A DNA stretch of 64,000 nucleotides from Vagococcus xieshaowenii. Its GTDB lineage: Bacteria; Bacillota; Bacilli; Lactobacillales; Vagococcaceae. Below, one piece after another: positions 55,846-63,536 of this stretch; the first letter of the stretch is position 1; the number at the start of each line of letters is the position of its first letter. The DNA is taken from assembly GCF_004792515.1 (NCBI RefSeq), contig NZ_CP038865.1, positions 50,001 to 114,000 on the forward strand, read 5' to 3'. Position numbers and translations under genes: made by a program. The notes beneath the pieces are model-generated. The model did not search any database and was not told the origin of the DNA. It saw nothing but the letters and a program-made list of their open reading frames with translations.

Positions 55846-55893
55846 ACAATCAAGAATGACAGCCTTTTTGGCAGTTGTTCTTGGTTGTTTTTG
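55846..55893 (+). terminator. Terminator of the Mga-linked surface operon
   Basis: 55846-55864 pairs with 55870-55888 (ACAATCAAGAA... / ...TTCTTGGTTGT, several G-U pairs) and is followed by TTTTTG. Confidence 0.8.
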
Positions 55894-56402
55894 TCTATTA
55901 TATAGAAGAAACACGCTAGAGGTTACAGTAAGTCGCTTGAATATTACGGCGATGTAACGGAAGCGGGATTCTTGATATAGAGTAATTTTGTCATAAAGAA
56001 AGAAATGTTTTTGTAATATTGAGAGGATTTTTGGCTTTTTTTAGGGATTTTGGGGGAATGCAAGAAAAAATGTGAAAAAAAATGAGTTTTTTTCAAAAAA
56101 GAACGCTTGTTTTAAATGTAACGAAAATGAACATAAACAGTTTGTTTGAGAGTAGTTGGTATGATAGGGATTTGTCGTGTTTATTTTGCCTACTATTTTT
56201 TCAAAAAACCTGGCAGATGACCGCTAATATTACAAGTTGTCATATTTCTTCGATTATTGTTATCAATCTATTGATGTTTTGTAACATAAAAATGGTTTAA
56301 TAGGTCTCGTGGCAAACGTCGAGCAACATTTATGAGACGTAAATCAAACGCCCAATAGAGACAATCAATATGAATTGTCAAAATCGAAGGAGAACTATTA
56401 TT
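55894..56402 (+). promoter_or_regulatory. Gene-free region and structured leader of the LysM gene
   Basis: About 500 bases without a convincing gene. A weak promoter (TTGATG 56271-56276, TTTAAT 56296-56301, 19-base spacing) would give a leader of about 95 nt. That leader holds GTCTCGT (56304-56310) pairing with ATGAGAC (56332-56338, one G-U) and GACAAT (56360-56365) pairing with ATTGTC (56374-56379), the second hairpin just before the AAGGAG site. The 55900-56270 part is AT-rich with poly-A/T tracts and no clear signal. Confidence 0.45.
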
Positions 56403-56987
56403 ATGAAGATTTCTAAATTAGTATTTGGTATGGCAGGATTAGTAACATTTGGCTTAGGGATGAACAGTGTAGATGCAGCGGAGGTTTCACATACTATTCA
56501 ATCAGGTGAAACATTATCAACTATCGCTCAAGATTATTTCGGTGATGCTTCTTACTATAGTACAATTGCTCAAGCTAACAACATTTCAGACGCTAACATG
56601 ATTTATGTAGGTGAAACATTAGTCTTTGATACAGAAGGTACTGCCGTTCAAGCAGCCCCTGTTGCACAAGTACAAACACAAGAAACACAAGCGCCTGCAG
56701 CACCAGTGGTTGAAGAACAACCAGCTCAAACGCAAGAAGCTAGCTACACATCAAACGCTTCAGGTTCTGAAGCAGATGCAAAATCTTGGATCGCGTTTAA
56801 AGAATCAACAAACAACTACAACGCACGTAACGGTCAATACGTTGGTAAATATCAATTAACAGATAGCTACTTAAACGGTGACTACTCACCAGCCAATCAA
56901 GAACGTGTAGCAGACAACTATGTATCATCTCGTTATGGTTCATGGCAAGCAGCTAAAAACTTCTGGTTAGCTAACGGATGGTATTAA
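56403..56987 (+). CDS. Secreted LysM protein with Apf/lysozyme-like C-terminus
   Basis: 194 residues from ATG 56403 (GAAGGAGAA upstream). A signal peptide (cleavage near VDAAEV) is followed by one LysM domain (HTIQSGETLSTIAQDYFG to about 80). A Gln/Ala/Pro linker (VQTQETQAPAAPVVEEQPAQ) leads to a C-terminal domain beginning AKSWIAFKESTNNYNARNGQ and ending NFWLANGWY. That end resembles aggregation-promoting-factor/transglycosylase-like wall proteins, with Glu in FKESTNN as a candidate catalytic residue. It probably binds and may cleave peptidoglycan. Monocistronic. Confidence 0.88.
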   Translation: MKISKLVFGMAGLVTFGLGMNSVDAAEVSHTIQSGETLSTIAQDYFGDASYYSTIAQANNISDANMIYVGETLVFDTEGTAVQAAPVAQVQTQETQAPAAPVVEEQPAQTQEASYTSNASGSEADAKSWIAFKESTNNYNARNGQYVGKYQLTDSYLNGDYSPANQERVADNYVSSRYGSWQAAKNFWLANGWY

Positions 56988-57004
56988 GATAGTTTAGATA
57001 ACGT

Positions 57005-57041
57005 AAAATGGCACGCCCTTATGAGGGTGTGCCATTTTTTT
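57005..57041. terminator. Bidirectional terminator
   Basis: AAAATGGCACGCCCT (57005-57019) pairs with AGGGTGTGCCATTTT (57024-57038, one G-U), T-runs on both sides; between convergent genes. Confidence 0.88.
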
Positions 57042-58545
57042 ATTTATCTGAACCTAAAATTTGATTGATTTCTTGGCTATATAAATCAGCTTTACCACCG
57101 AAGACTGCTTGGATGCCACCTTTAACATCCAGTACAGCGGTAGCGCCTAATTTTTTGATGGCTGTTTTGTTAACCACGTCGCTATCTTTAACGGCGACAC
57201 GTAAGCGTGTCGCACAAGCTTCAACAGATTCAATATTTGCTGATGAACCTAAGTAGTCGATGATGGCTAGTGACTCTTCGTGTAAGCTAGCGTTCGCTTT
57301 TAGAGGCGCAACATCGTCAGTTAAATCTTCTTCGTTTTCCATACCAGGAACCGCTACTTTGAATTTTTTAATGCAGAATAGGAATACAAAGTAGTAAATA
57401 GCAGCCCAAACTAGACCTAGTGGAATCACGTATAACCAATGTGTTTTATCTTGACCTTGTAAGGCACCAAACAATAGGAAGTCAATTAGACCACCAGAGA
57501 ATGAGTTGCCGATACGGATGCTTAACATGTCAGCAAACATAAATGATAAACCGTCTAAGAAAGCATGAATCACGTATAACCAAGGAGCAGCGAATAAGAA
57601 CATGTACTCGATTGGCTCAGTAATCCCTGTTAAGAAAGAAGTTAACGCACTACTGAAGTATAAACCGCCATTTTCTTTACGATTTTGTTTAGGAATCGCA
57701 TGATACATAGCTAGACAGGCAGCCGGTAAACCAAACATCATCGTCGCAAAACGTCCTGCAAAGAAACGTGTACCGTGAGTGAATAGTCCAGTGTGGTTAG
57801 GATCAGCTAATTGAGCAAAGAAAATATTTTGCGCACCTGATACCATTTCGCCAGCGACCATTTCACTACCACCTAATGAAGTGTACCAGAACATTGGATA
57901 AATGGTGTGGTGTAAACCAACAGCACCTGTTAAACGTAATAAGAAGCCATACAAGAAGCTTCCAAACACGCCCATTTTAGCAATGGCTTCACCTGCTGAT
58001 ACTAGGCCGTTTTGGAATGGTGGCCAAATAATATAAAAGATTGCACCTAAAATAATAGCAGCTAGAGATGAAACAATTGGGATGAAGCGTGATCCACCAA
58101 AGAATCCTAGAAACTGTGGTAATTCAATTTTACGGTAACGATTGTGTAAATAAGCAACCGTTCCCCCGACGATAATTGAACCTAGAACCCCAGTGTCAAT
58201 GGTTGCTCCTTCTGCTGAGAACATTTCCAACAAGCCGCTAATCGTTGCGGTGAACACTAGGAAGGATACCCCACCGGCTAAACCAGCAGTTCCTTTGTCA
58301 CCCTTAGCTAAACCAACGGCAACCCCAATCGCAAAAATCAATGCTAAGTTAGCAAAAACAGCATTTCCGGCATAGCTCATCACTTTTAAAATCGTTTGTA
58401 ACCATGCTTGGTCAAGAATTGGGAAACTTGCAACGGCGCTAGGATTGGTTAACGCGCCTCCTAAACCTAATAGCAACCCTGCCGCTGGTAAAATAGCGAT
58501 AGGAAGCATAAAGGCTCTACCTATTTGTGAAAACTTTTTAAACAT
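57040..58545 (-). CDS. PTS EIICB permease, glucose/N-acetyl-amino-sugar type
   Basis: 501 residues. The EIIC domain (about 1-385, about ten helices) has MLPIAILPAAGLLLGLGGAL, GLHHTIYPMFW and ALTSFLTGITEPIEYMFLF. The C-terminal EIIB domain (about 425-497) has the phospho-Cys in VEACATRLRVAVKD. No EIIA domain is fused, so a shared EIIA must phosphorylate it. The glucose/GlcNAc family is clear; the neighbour nanE suggests uptake of N-acetylmannosamine (delivered as ManNAc-6-P) or another amino sugar. It lies 13 bases downstream of nanE, and AAGGAGG precedes its start. Confidence 0.88.
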   Translation of the reverse strand: MFKKFSQIGRAFMLPIAILPAAGLLLGLGGALTNPSAVASFPILDQAWLQTILKVMSYAGNAVFANLALIFAIGVAVGLAKGDKGTAGLAGGVSFLVFTATISGLLEMFSAEGATIDTGVLGSIIVGGTVAYLHNRYRKIELPQFLGFFGGSRFIPIVSSLAAIILGAIFYIIWPPFQNGLVSAGEAIAKMGVFGSFLYGFLLRLTGAVGLHHTIYPMFWYTSLGGSEMVAGEMVSGAQNIFFAQLADPNHTGLFTHGTRFFAGRFATMMFGLPAACLAMYHAIPKQNRKENGGLYFSSALTSFLTGITEPIEYMFLFAAPWLYVIHAFLDGLSFMFADMLSIRIGNSFSGGLIDFLLFGALQGQDKTHWLYVIPLGLVWAAIYYFVFLFCIKKFKVAVPGMENEEDLTDDVAPLKANASLHEESLAIIDYLGSSANIESVEACATRLRVAVKDSDVVNKTAIKKLGATAVLDVKGGIQAVFGGKADLYSQEINQILGSDK

Positions 58546-58558
58546 AGTTTTTTCCTCC

Positions 58559-59251
58559 TTAATCTAATGCTTTTATAAATCTTGATGCAATCTCTTTTGG
58601 TCGAGTAATTGCGCCACCAACGACAATCCCACAAGCCCCCATATCATAAATAACACGCGCTTGTTCTGGTGTGTGAATTTTACCTTCTGCAATTAATGGC
58701 ATATCTGCATCAATAATTTTCTTCATTAATTCGATATCTGGTCCGTCAGTTGCCACACTTTCTTCTGTATAACCAGATAATGTTGTCCCAACGAAATCCA
58801 CTCCTGCTTCATAAGCATTTTTGGCTGCTTCGAAAGTGTCAATATCCGCCATCAGTAATTGTTCTGGATATTTTTCTTTGACTTGCTTGATGAACTCGTT
58901 GATGGTTAAACCATCAAAACGCTCACGTAATGTGCAATCTAACGCAATCACTTCCACGCCTGTTGCTGCTAATTCATCGACTTCTTTCATCGTTGCCGTG
59001 ATGAATGGTTGTTGTGGTGGGTAGTCACGTTTGATAATCCCGATGATTGGTAAATCAACTTTTTCTTTGATTTGTAAAATATCTCTGACTGAGTTAGCAC
59101 GAATACCGACAGCTCCAGCTTCTTTAGCTGCTAAGGCTAATAACGGCATAATGCCACCTTCTTCTGTATATAGAGGCTCTCCGGGTAATGCTTGGCATGA
59201 AACGATAATGCCGTTTTGGACTTTTTCGATAAATTGTTCTTTGTTCAACAT
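58559..59251 (-). CDS. nanE: N-acetylmannosamine-6-phosphate 2-epimerase
   Basis: 230 residues, family length. A TIM-barrel enzyme converting ManNAc-6-P to GlcNAc-6-P. Landmarks: [41 protein letters not shown] (catalytic-region Lys), [20 protein letters not shown], and [16 protein letters not shown] start at 59251 because GGAGGGAAT is right upstream and [11 protein letters not shown] is the usual N-terminus; the longer frame is not credible. First gene of nanE-EIICB, under the promoter at 59307-59335. Confidence 0.94.
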   Translation of the reverse strand: MLNKEQFIEKVQNGIIVSCQALPGEPLYTEEGGIMPLLALAAKEAGAVGIRANSVRDILQIKEKVDLPIIGIIKRDYPPQQPFITATMKEVDELAATGVEVIALDCTLRERFDGLTINEFIKQVKEKYPEQLLMADIDTFEAAKNAYEAGVDFVGTTLSGYTEESVATDGPDIELMKKIIDADMPLIAEGKIHTPEQARVIYDMGACGIVVGGAITRPKEIASRFIKALD

Positions 59252-59286
59252 ATTCCCTCCGTTTTTAATCCTAAAAATAATAATAA

Positions 59287-59335
59287 TGGAGTTTATCTCC
59301 AAAAACAATATAGCATGCGCTTTCAATTTTGTAAA
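59287..59335 (-). promoter_or_regulatory. nanE promoter with cre-like site and palindromic operator
   Basis: On the minus strand TTTACA (59335-59330), 17 bases, TATATT (59312-59307). A cre-like box TGAAAGCGCATGCT (59325-59312) matches 13 of 14 positions of TGWAARCGYTWNCW and fills the spacer. Downstream of the -10 is the perfect inverted repeat TGGAG-N5-CTCCA (59287-59301), a candidate site for the RpiR regulator at 59405. Confidence 0.75.
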
Positions 59336-59404
59336 TGATTAAGATAGCATTTAATTAAAAATACTCGTATAATTTAGAGGAGATGTTTTTTAAGGAGCGA
59401 ACGA

Positions 59405-60223
59405 ATGGAATATGTAAATAAAATAAAAGAGTATTATGAAATATTAACGAAGTCAGAAAAGAAAGTGGCAGATTATATTTTGTCACAAGGTGAAAAGTTG
59501 ATTTATACGACGATGGGGGAGGTCAAAGCTCAGACAGGTGTAGGAGATGCTACGATTGTCCGTTTTTGTCAAAAAATTGGTTATTCGGGATTTTCAGAAT
59601 TAAAGATTGATATTGCCAAAGAAGATTTTAGTCAAATGAAAGAGCAAGAACAGGTGGCAGATTTATTTGAGCATGCGGCGCGTCAATTAGTTACAGCTAT
59701 TGACGAAACTAAGCATTCTTTTGAGATGGATAAGATTGATGAGGTTAGCCAGTTAATTGTGAGTGCCCGTCATGTATATATTTATGGGGTAGGAGCGAGT
59801 GGTCAGAGTGGCTTGGATTTGGAACGTATGCTCATTAAGGTAGGCATTCCCTCTACAGCCATCATTGATTCGCATTATCAAGCGCAATCAGCAACTATTG
59901 TGACGCCACAAGATGTCGTTATTGTGTTCTCGTTATCAGGTAAGACAAAAGATACCTTTGATACAGTCAAGATTGCTAAAGATAAAGGGGCAAATATTGT
60001 CGTCATTACGAGTTATGGTTTATCACCAATTGCTCAATTAGCCGATGTCGTTTTGAAGACAGCCATTGAGGAACATTTATTAAATGGGGGTTCCTTAGCA
60101 GGTCGTATCTCACAATTATTTTTAAGTGACGTGTTGGTTAGAAATATTGAAGACAAGTTTGCCACAGGTAAAGAAGATTTAAGAGCAGAAGTCTTGCGTT
60201 CGGTGATGAATAAGATGATATAA
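59405..60223 (+). CDS. MurR/RpiR-family transcriptional regulator
   Basis: 272 residues. The N-terminal helix-turn-helix (about 1-77) has SEKKVADYILSQGEKLIYTT and GVGDATIVRFCQKIGYSGFSE. The C-terminal SIS sugar-phosphate-binding domain (about 110-245) has VYIYGVGASGQSGLDLE and VIVFSLSGKTKDT. Divergent from nanE, with the palindrome at 59287 between them; the effector is probably ManNAc-6-P or GlcNAc-6-P. A TATAAT lies at 59368-59373. ATG 59405 follows AAGGAGCGA. Confidence 0.9.
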   Translation: MEYVNKIKEYYEILTKSEKKVADYILSQGEKLIYTTMGEVKAQTGVGDATIVRFCQKIGYSGFSELKIDIAKEDFSQMKEQEQVADLFEHAARQLVTAIDETKHSFEMDKIDEVSQLIVSARHVYIYGVGASGQSGLDLERMLIKVGIPSTAIIDSHYQAQSATIVTPQDVVIVFSLSGKTKDTFDTVKIAKDKGANIVVITSYGLSPIAQLADVVLKTAIEEHLLNGGSLAGRISQLFLSDVLVRNIEDKFATGKEDLRAEVLRSVMNKMI

Positions 60224-60270
60224 AAAAATGTTGGTAACGAGTTTTTTTAGCGCGTTATCAACATTTTTTA
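60223..60270 (+). terminator. Terminator after the RpiR regulator
   Basis: AAAAAATGTTGGTAACG pairs with CGTTATCAACATTTTTT (one mismatch), overlapping the stop codon. Confidence 0.85.
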
Positions 60271-60305
60271 TTATATTTTAATTTGGCGTTTTTATACGTT
60301 CAATA

Positions 60306-61853
60306 TTATAGAACAACTCTAAAATTGTGATCAACTTCTGCTTTGATTACGGGATGTTTTTTTAAGTAGTCGGCAATTAATTCTGTCATATCGACTTGGA
60401 TTTCTTTAATAATTTTATCCACATGAAACATGTGATAATTTCCCCCACCAATTGCACGATAATGATTGGTTACAACTTCTAATTCCTGATCATCTGTGAT
60501 AGGTTGATTTTCAAATAATAGCTCTGTTATTCGTTGGCCGGAAGGTTGCTTCATATCAATTGTGTAGTCAATTCCTTCATACATATCATAATTATAATAT
60601 TGTGGCTTTGGATGAATATAATCAGGATTAAAAATAATTTCTCCATCTTGTACTGCTAAGTAGTTGGCTGTTTGTTCTAAAGCAGCTCTTAATTCTTTTC
60701 CGGTTATTTTTATGACGGCCAGCGTATTGGGATAGATATAATTAGTTATAATATCACGCATGGTAATCGATTGATCAAACCCTTTTCCTTCATTGTTAAA
60801 AAGAGCGGTTCCAGAGATTTTAACCCCACTAGCAAACTGTTGAACATGATGGATAAATTCAATGTAAGGATGTTCCTTTAAGCGGGCTTGCATGGGGTCG
60901 ATAATTCGCATATCTCCCTCGACAGTTCCTAGTTGTTGATCTAACCAATCTTCTAGGGCGGATTCAGCTGGTTCAATGGCTGATATGATTTGTGAGTCAG
61001 CTTCAACCTTGTCTAGAGAGTGTATCCTAGCGCTACTCTCTGTAATTGTGACTGTATTATTTGTTTTTTCTACAGTTAATTGGATTTCTCCAATGTGACT
61101 GCCACGATAGCCTGGTTGTACCACGGGAATACCATTGACTTTTGTTGCGATTATCCGGTGCTGATGGCCGGTAAAAAGGGCATCAATGCCATCAACTTCT
61201 TGTAATAATTGATAGCCCTCGTTTTCCCCAGTCAACGCTTCTGTCGCATTGCCGGTGGCTAAGTCCTTTTCGAACCCTCCGTGGTAACTAACCACAATAA
61301 TATCTGCTTGTTGTTTTAATATAGGTATATATTTTTTTGCTGTTTCAACAACACTTTCAAAGGTTAGGCCTTTGAGTGTTTCTGGGTTTTCCCAATGAGG
61401 AACGTATTGTGTAGTTAAACCTAAAATAGCGATTTCTATTCCTTGTTTTTCAATGATTTCATAAGCTTTCCCAAAATAAGGCTGTCCTTTTTCATTTAAT
61501 ATATTTGCAGCTAAAATAGGTGCATGACAGTGATTAATAAATTCGTTTAAATAATCCATACCGTAGTTAAATTCATGATTACCTATAATTTGAACATCAT
61601 AGTCCATTAGGTTGATAAGGTTGGATAGCTCTTGTGACGTATTATGTTCTTTTGCTAAATAGTAACTTAAGGGAGATCCTTGAATGAAATCGCCATTTTC
61701 AATCATGATAACGGGTCCATCTGCTTGTTCACGTTGTTCTTTTAATTTAGCAAATGCTTTAGCAGCACCAAGAGGTAAGTCTTTTTTATTAGAATAATCT
61801 GTTGGATAAATATAGCCATGCAAATCACTCGTTTCTAGAAAAGTAATTTTCAT
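60306..61853 (-). CDS. Bifunctional metallophosphatase/5'-nucleotidase (UshA/YunD-like)
   Basis: 515 residues starting at 61853, with AAGGAG eight bases upstream. The calcineurin-like domain (1-300) has ETSDLHGYIYP, IENGDFIQGSPLS, IIGNHEFNYGMDYL, VVSYHGGFEKD and LFTGHQHRI. The C-terminal 5'-nucleotidase domain (about 320-515) has MRDIITNYIYPNTLAVIKITG and NHYRAIGGGNYHMF. Unlike secreted 5'-nucleotidases it has no signal peptide, so it should act in the cytosol on nucleotides, cyclic nucleotides or related phosphoesters that enter. It is 21 codons or so downstream of the metallophosphoesterase with a terminator between. Confidence 0.9.
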   Translation of the reverse strand: MKITFLETSDLHGYIYPTDYSNKKDLPLGAAKAFAKLKEQREQADGPVIMIENGDFIQGSPLSYYLAKEHNTSQELSNLINLMDYDVQIIGNHEFNYGMDYLNEFINHCHAPILAANILNEKGQPYFGKAYEIIEKQGIEIAILGLTTQYVPHWENPETLKGLTFESVVETAKKYIPILKQQADIIVVSYHGGFEKDLATGNATEALTGENEGYQLLQEVDGIDALFTGHQHRIIATKVNGIPVVQPGYRGSHIGEIQLTVEKTNNTVTITESSARIHSLDKVEADSQIISAIEPAESALEDWLDQQLGTVEGDMRIIDPMQARLKEHPYIEFIHHVQQFASGVKISGTALFNNEGKGFDQSITMRDIITNYIYPNTLAVIKITGKELRAALEQTANYLAVQDGEIIFNPDYIHPKPQYYNYDMYEGIDYTIDMKQPSGQRITELLFENQPITDDQELEVVTNHYRAIGGGNYHMFHVDKIIKEIQVDMTELIADYLKKHPVIKAEVDHNFRVVL

Positions 61854-61881
61854 TTGTCGTTCTCCTTCATTCAAATTAAAA

Positions 61882-61917
61882 AAAGGAGTTGTGACAGATT
61901 TTTGTCACAGCTCCTTT
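61882..61917 (-). terminator. Terminator between the two metallophosphatase genes
   Basis: On the minus strand an AAAGGAGCTGTGACA-type stem (61917-61903 pairing with 61896-61882, one G-U) is followed by TTTTTTT. Resembles the terminator at 12134. Confidence 0.85.
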
Positions 61918-61939
61918 AACAGGATAGATTGAAACTCGT

Positions 61940-62752
61940 TTATTTTTTCATATCAATGGTCTCTAAGACATGTCCTGGAATCAATGTTTCGGAAGTTGAT
62001 TGGATGATGTGTCCTTGTTCAACACGGTATAGATTATAGCCGTAGCGTTCTTCAAATCTAACGATTCCTTCTCCTTCATCTTCTCCTACAAAAGACATGC
62101 CTGAAACTGTAAAATAGGGAATCCTATTTATTTCTGCATTAAAGTGGTGATGGGTATGGCCGTTTAAAATACAACTAATATTATAAGGTGCAATTAAATC
62201 TAAGAATCGTTTAGTTCCTGGCCATATAGGCATACTACTTTGTTGTGGTAATAGATGGTGGTGAGTGACTAAAATAATTGGACGATCATGTTCTTGCTCC
62301 AAAGTTTCAGCTAACCATTGGAATTGCTGTTCATCTGCAATGCCATCTGCATATCCATGACAAGAGTTATCAAAAGAAATAATTGTAAAATCCGGATAGG
62401 TTGCAACATGATTATAGGGATTAGAAGAAGCTGTTTGACTATCTTCTTGACACCAACCTATTCTAAAATGTTCCTTAATATCATGATTTCCCAAAGTAAC
62501 GATGATGGGGATGTCATTTAGCTTATCATAGAACCATTTTTTTAAATAGTGATAGTCAGTTATCGCACCATCTTCCGTCAAATCCCCACTAATGATAACT
62601 AAATCTAGTTTGGTTTGTTGGAGAATTGCTGTTAAACATGTTTCAAGTGGGATAAGTGGGTTTTGCATTTTTGCTAACATCGCTTTATAGCCGATTTCAC
62701 TTGCTTCGTATTCTCTACGATAATGTATATCTGATAGATGTAATATATTCAT
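61940..62752 (-). CDS. Calcineurin-like metallophosphoesterase (CpdA-like)
   Basis: 270 residues of the binuclear metal phosphoesterase fold: MNILHLSDIHYRREYE, VIISGDLTEDGAITDY, IIVTLGNHDIKEHF, ILVTHHHLLPQQ and ILNGHTHHHFNAE, all metal-ligand motifs intact. Cytosolic, no signal. Resembles cyclic-nucleotide phosphodiesterases of the CpdA group but the substrate is not determined. It is one base downstream of the PhnE-like permease gene, so it belongs to the transporter operon. Confidence 0.88.
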   Translation of the reverse strand: MNILHLSDIHYRREYEASEIGYKAMLAKMQNPLIPLETCLTAILQQTKLDLVIISGDLTEDGAITDYHYLKKWFYDKLNDIPIIVTLGNHDIKEHFRIGWCQEDSQTASSNPYNHVATYPDFTIISFDNSCHGYADGIADEQQFQWLAETLEQEHDRPIILVTHHHLLPQQSSMPIWPGTKRFLDLIAPYNISCILNGHTHHHFNAEINRIPYFTVSGMSFVGEDEGEGIVRFEERYGYNLYRVEQGHIIQSTSETLIPGHVLETIDMKK

Positions 62753-62753
62753 A

Positions 62754-63536
62754 TTATCTCAATTTCTTTCTTATGATTCCTGTTATTTGATCTAGTATAA
62801 AGACGGTAATAACAACGCCAATTAAAATAATACTAACTTTATCCCAAGATCGTGTCTGGATAGCAAAAATTAACGGTGCACCAATTCCTCCAGCACCAAC
62901 TAAACCAAGTGTAGCAGCACTTCGAACGGCTATTTCAAAATGATTTAAGGCTAAAGAAGAATAAATTGGCATTAAGTAGGGAATACGTACGTAAAAAATG
63001 ATTTGCCAGAAATTTGCGCCTACCGCCTGCATTTCTTCTATTAATTTTTCATCCATTGACTCCATTTCTTCGGTAAATAACTTGCCTAGCATTCCAATTT
63101 GATGAACACCAATTGCCATAACACCAGCAAATGGACCAGGACCAACAAGTTTTACAAAAATTAAGGCAAAAATTAATTCTGGAAAAGCTCGTAACACATT
63201 ACAGATGAATTTTCCTACCTTAGTGACCCAAGGATATGATTGCCAAAGATTAGTAGAGCTGATAAGTGTTATCGGAATTGCTAAAATAGTTGCTAACATG
63301 GTTCCTAAACAGGCAATGCCAATCGTTAGTAAAAGTAAACTTAATAAGTCTTCACCACTACCGTCATAGAAAAAATCCCATTTTGGTTTTGCTAGGCCTC
63401 GTAGGACATCCATTCCCATCGAAGGAGAGAGGGTCTTTAATCCAGAATAATCAAGATTTATTGCGGATAGGAAAACAAGTATAATCAAGAGTACTAGAGA
63501 AATAATCGTTTTTTTACTCATAGCTCGTATCATCAT
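62754..63536 (-). CDS. phnE: PhnE-type ABC transporter permease (second)
   Basis: 260 residues with about six membrane helices. The EAA loop reads EEMQAVGANFWQIIFYVRIPYL, followed by AATLGLVGAGGIGAPLIFAI, the typical PhnE end. An extracytoplasmic loop (PKWDFFYDGSGED) follows helix 1. It would import phosphonates, phosphite or phosphate esters with PhnC and PhnD-like partners, not in the window. Its ATG overlaps the upstream permease stop (ATGA). ATG 63536 has GGAGG eight bases upstream. Confidence 0.9.
   Translation of the reverse strand: MMIRAMSKKTIISLVLLIILVFLSAINLDYSGLKTLSPSMGMDVLRGLAKPKWDFFYDGSGEDLLSLLLLTIGIACLGTMLATILAIPITLISSTNLWQSYPWVTKVGKFICNVLRAFPELIFALIFVKLVGPGPFAGVMAIGVHQIGMLGKLFTEEMESMDEKLIEEMQAVGANFWQIIFYVRIPYLMPIYSSLALNHFEIAVRSAATLGLVGAGGIGAPLIFAIQTRSWDKVSIILIGVVITVFILDQITGIIRKKLR

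Noticed and set aside
56082-56300. 72-codon frame upstream of the LysM gene
   Set aside because: No ribosome binding site, Cys/Phe-rich and low-complexity start in a poly-A/T tract; most likely chance.
55894-56402. WalR box upstream of the LysM gene
   Set aside because: TGTAA-containing pieces exist (for example near 56119), but none has a second half-site at the right spacing.
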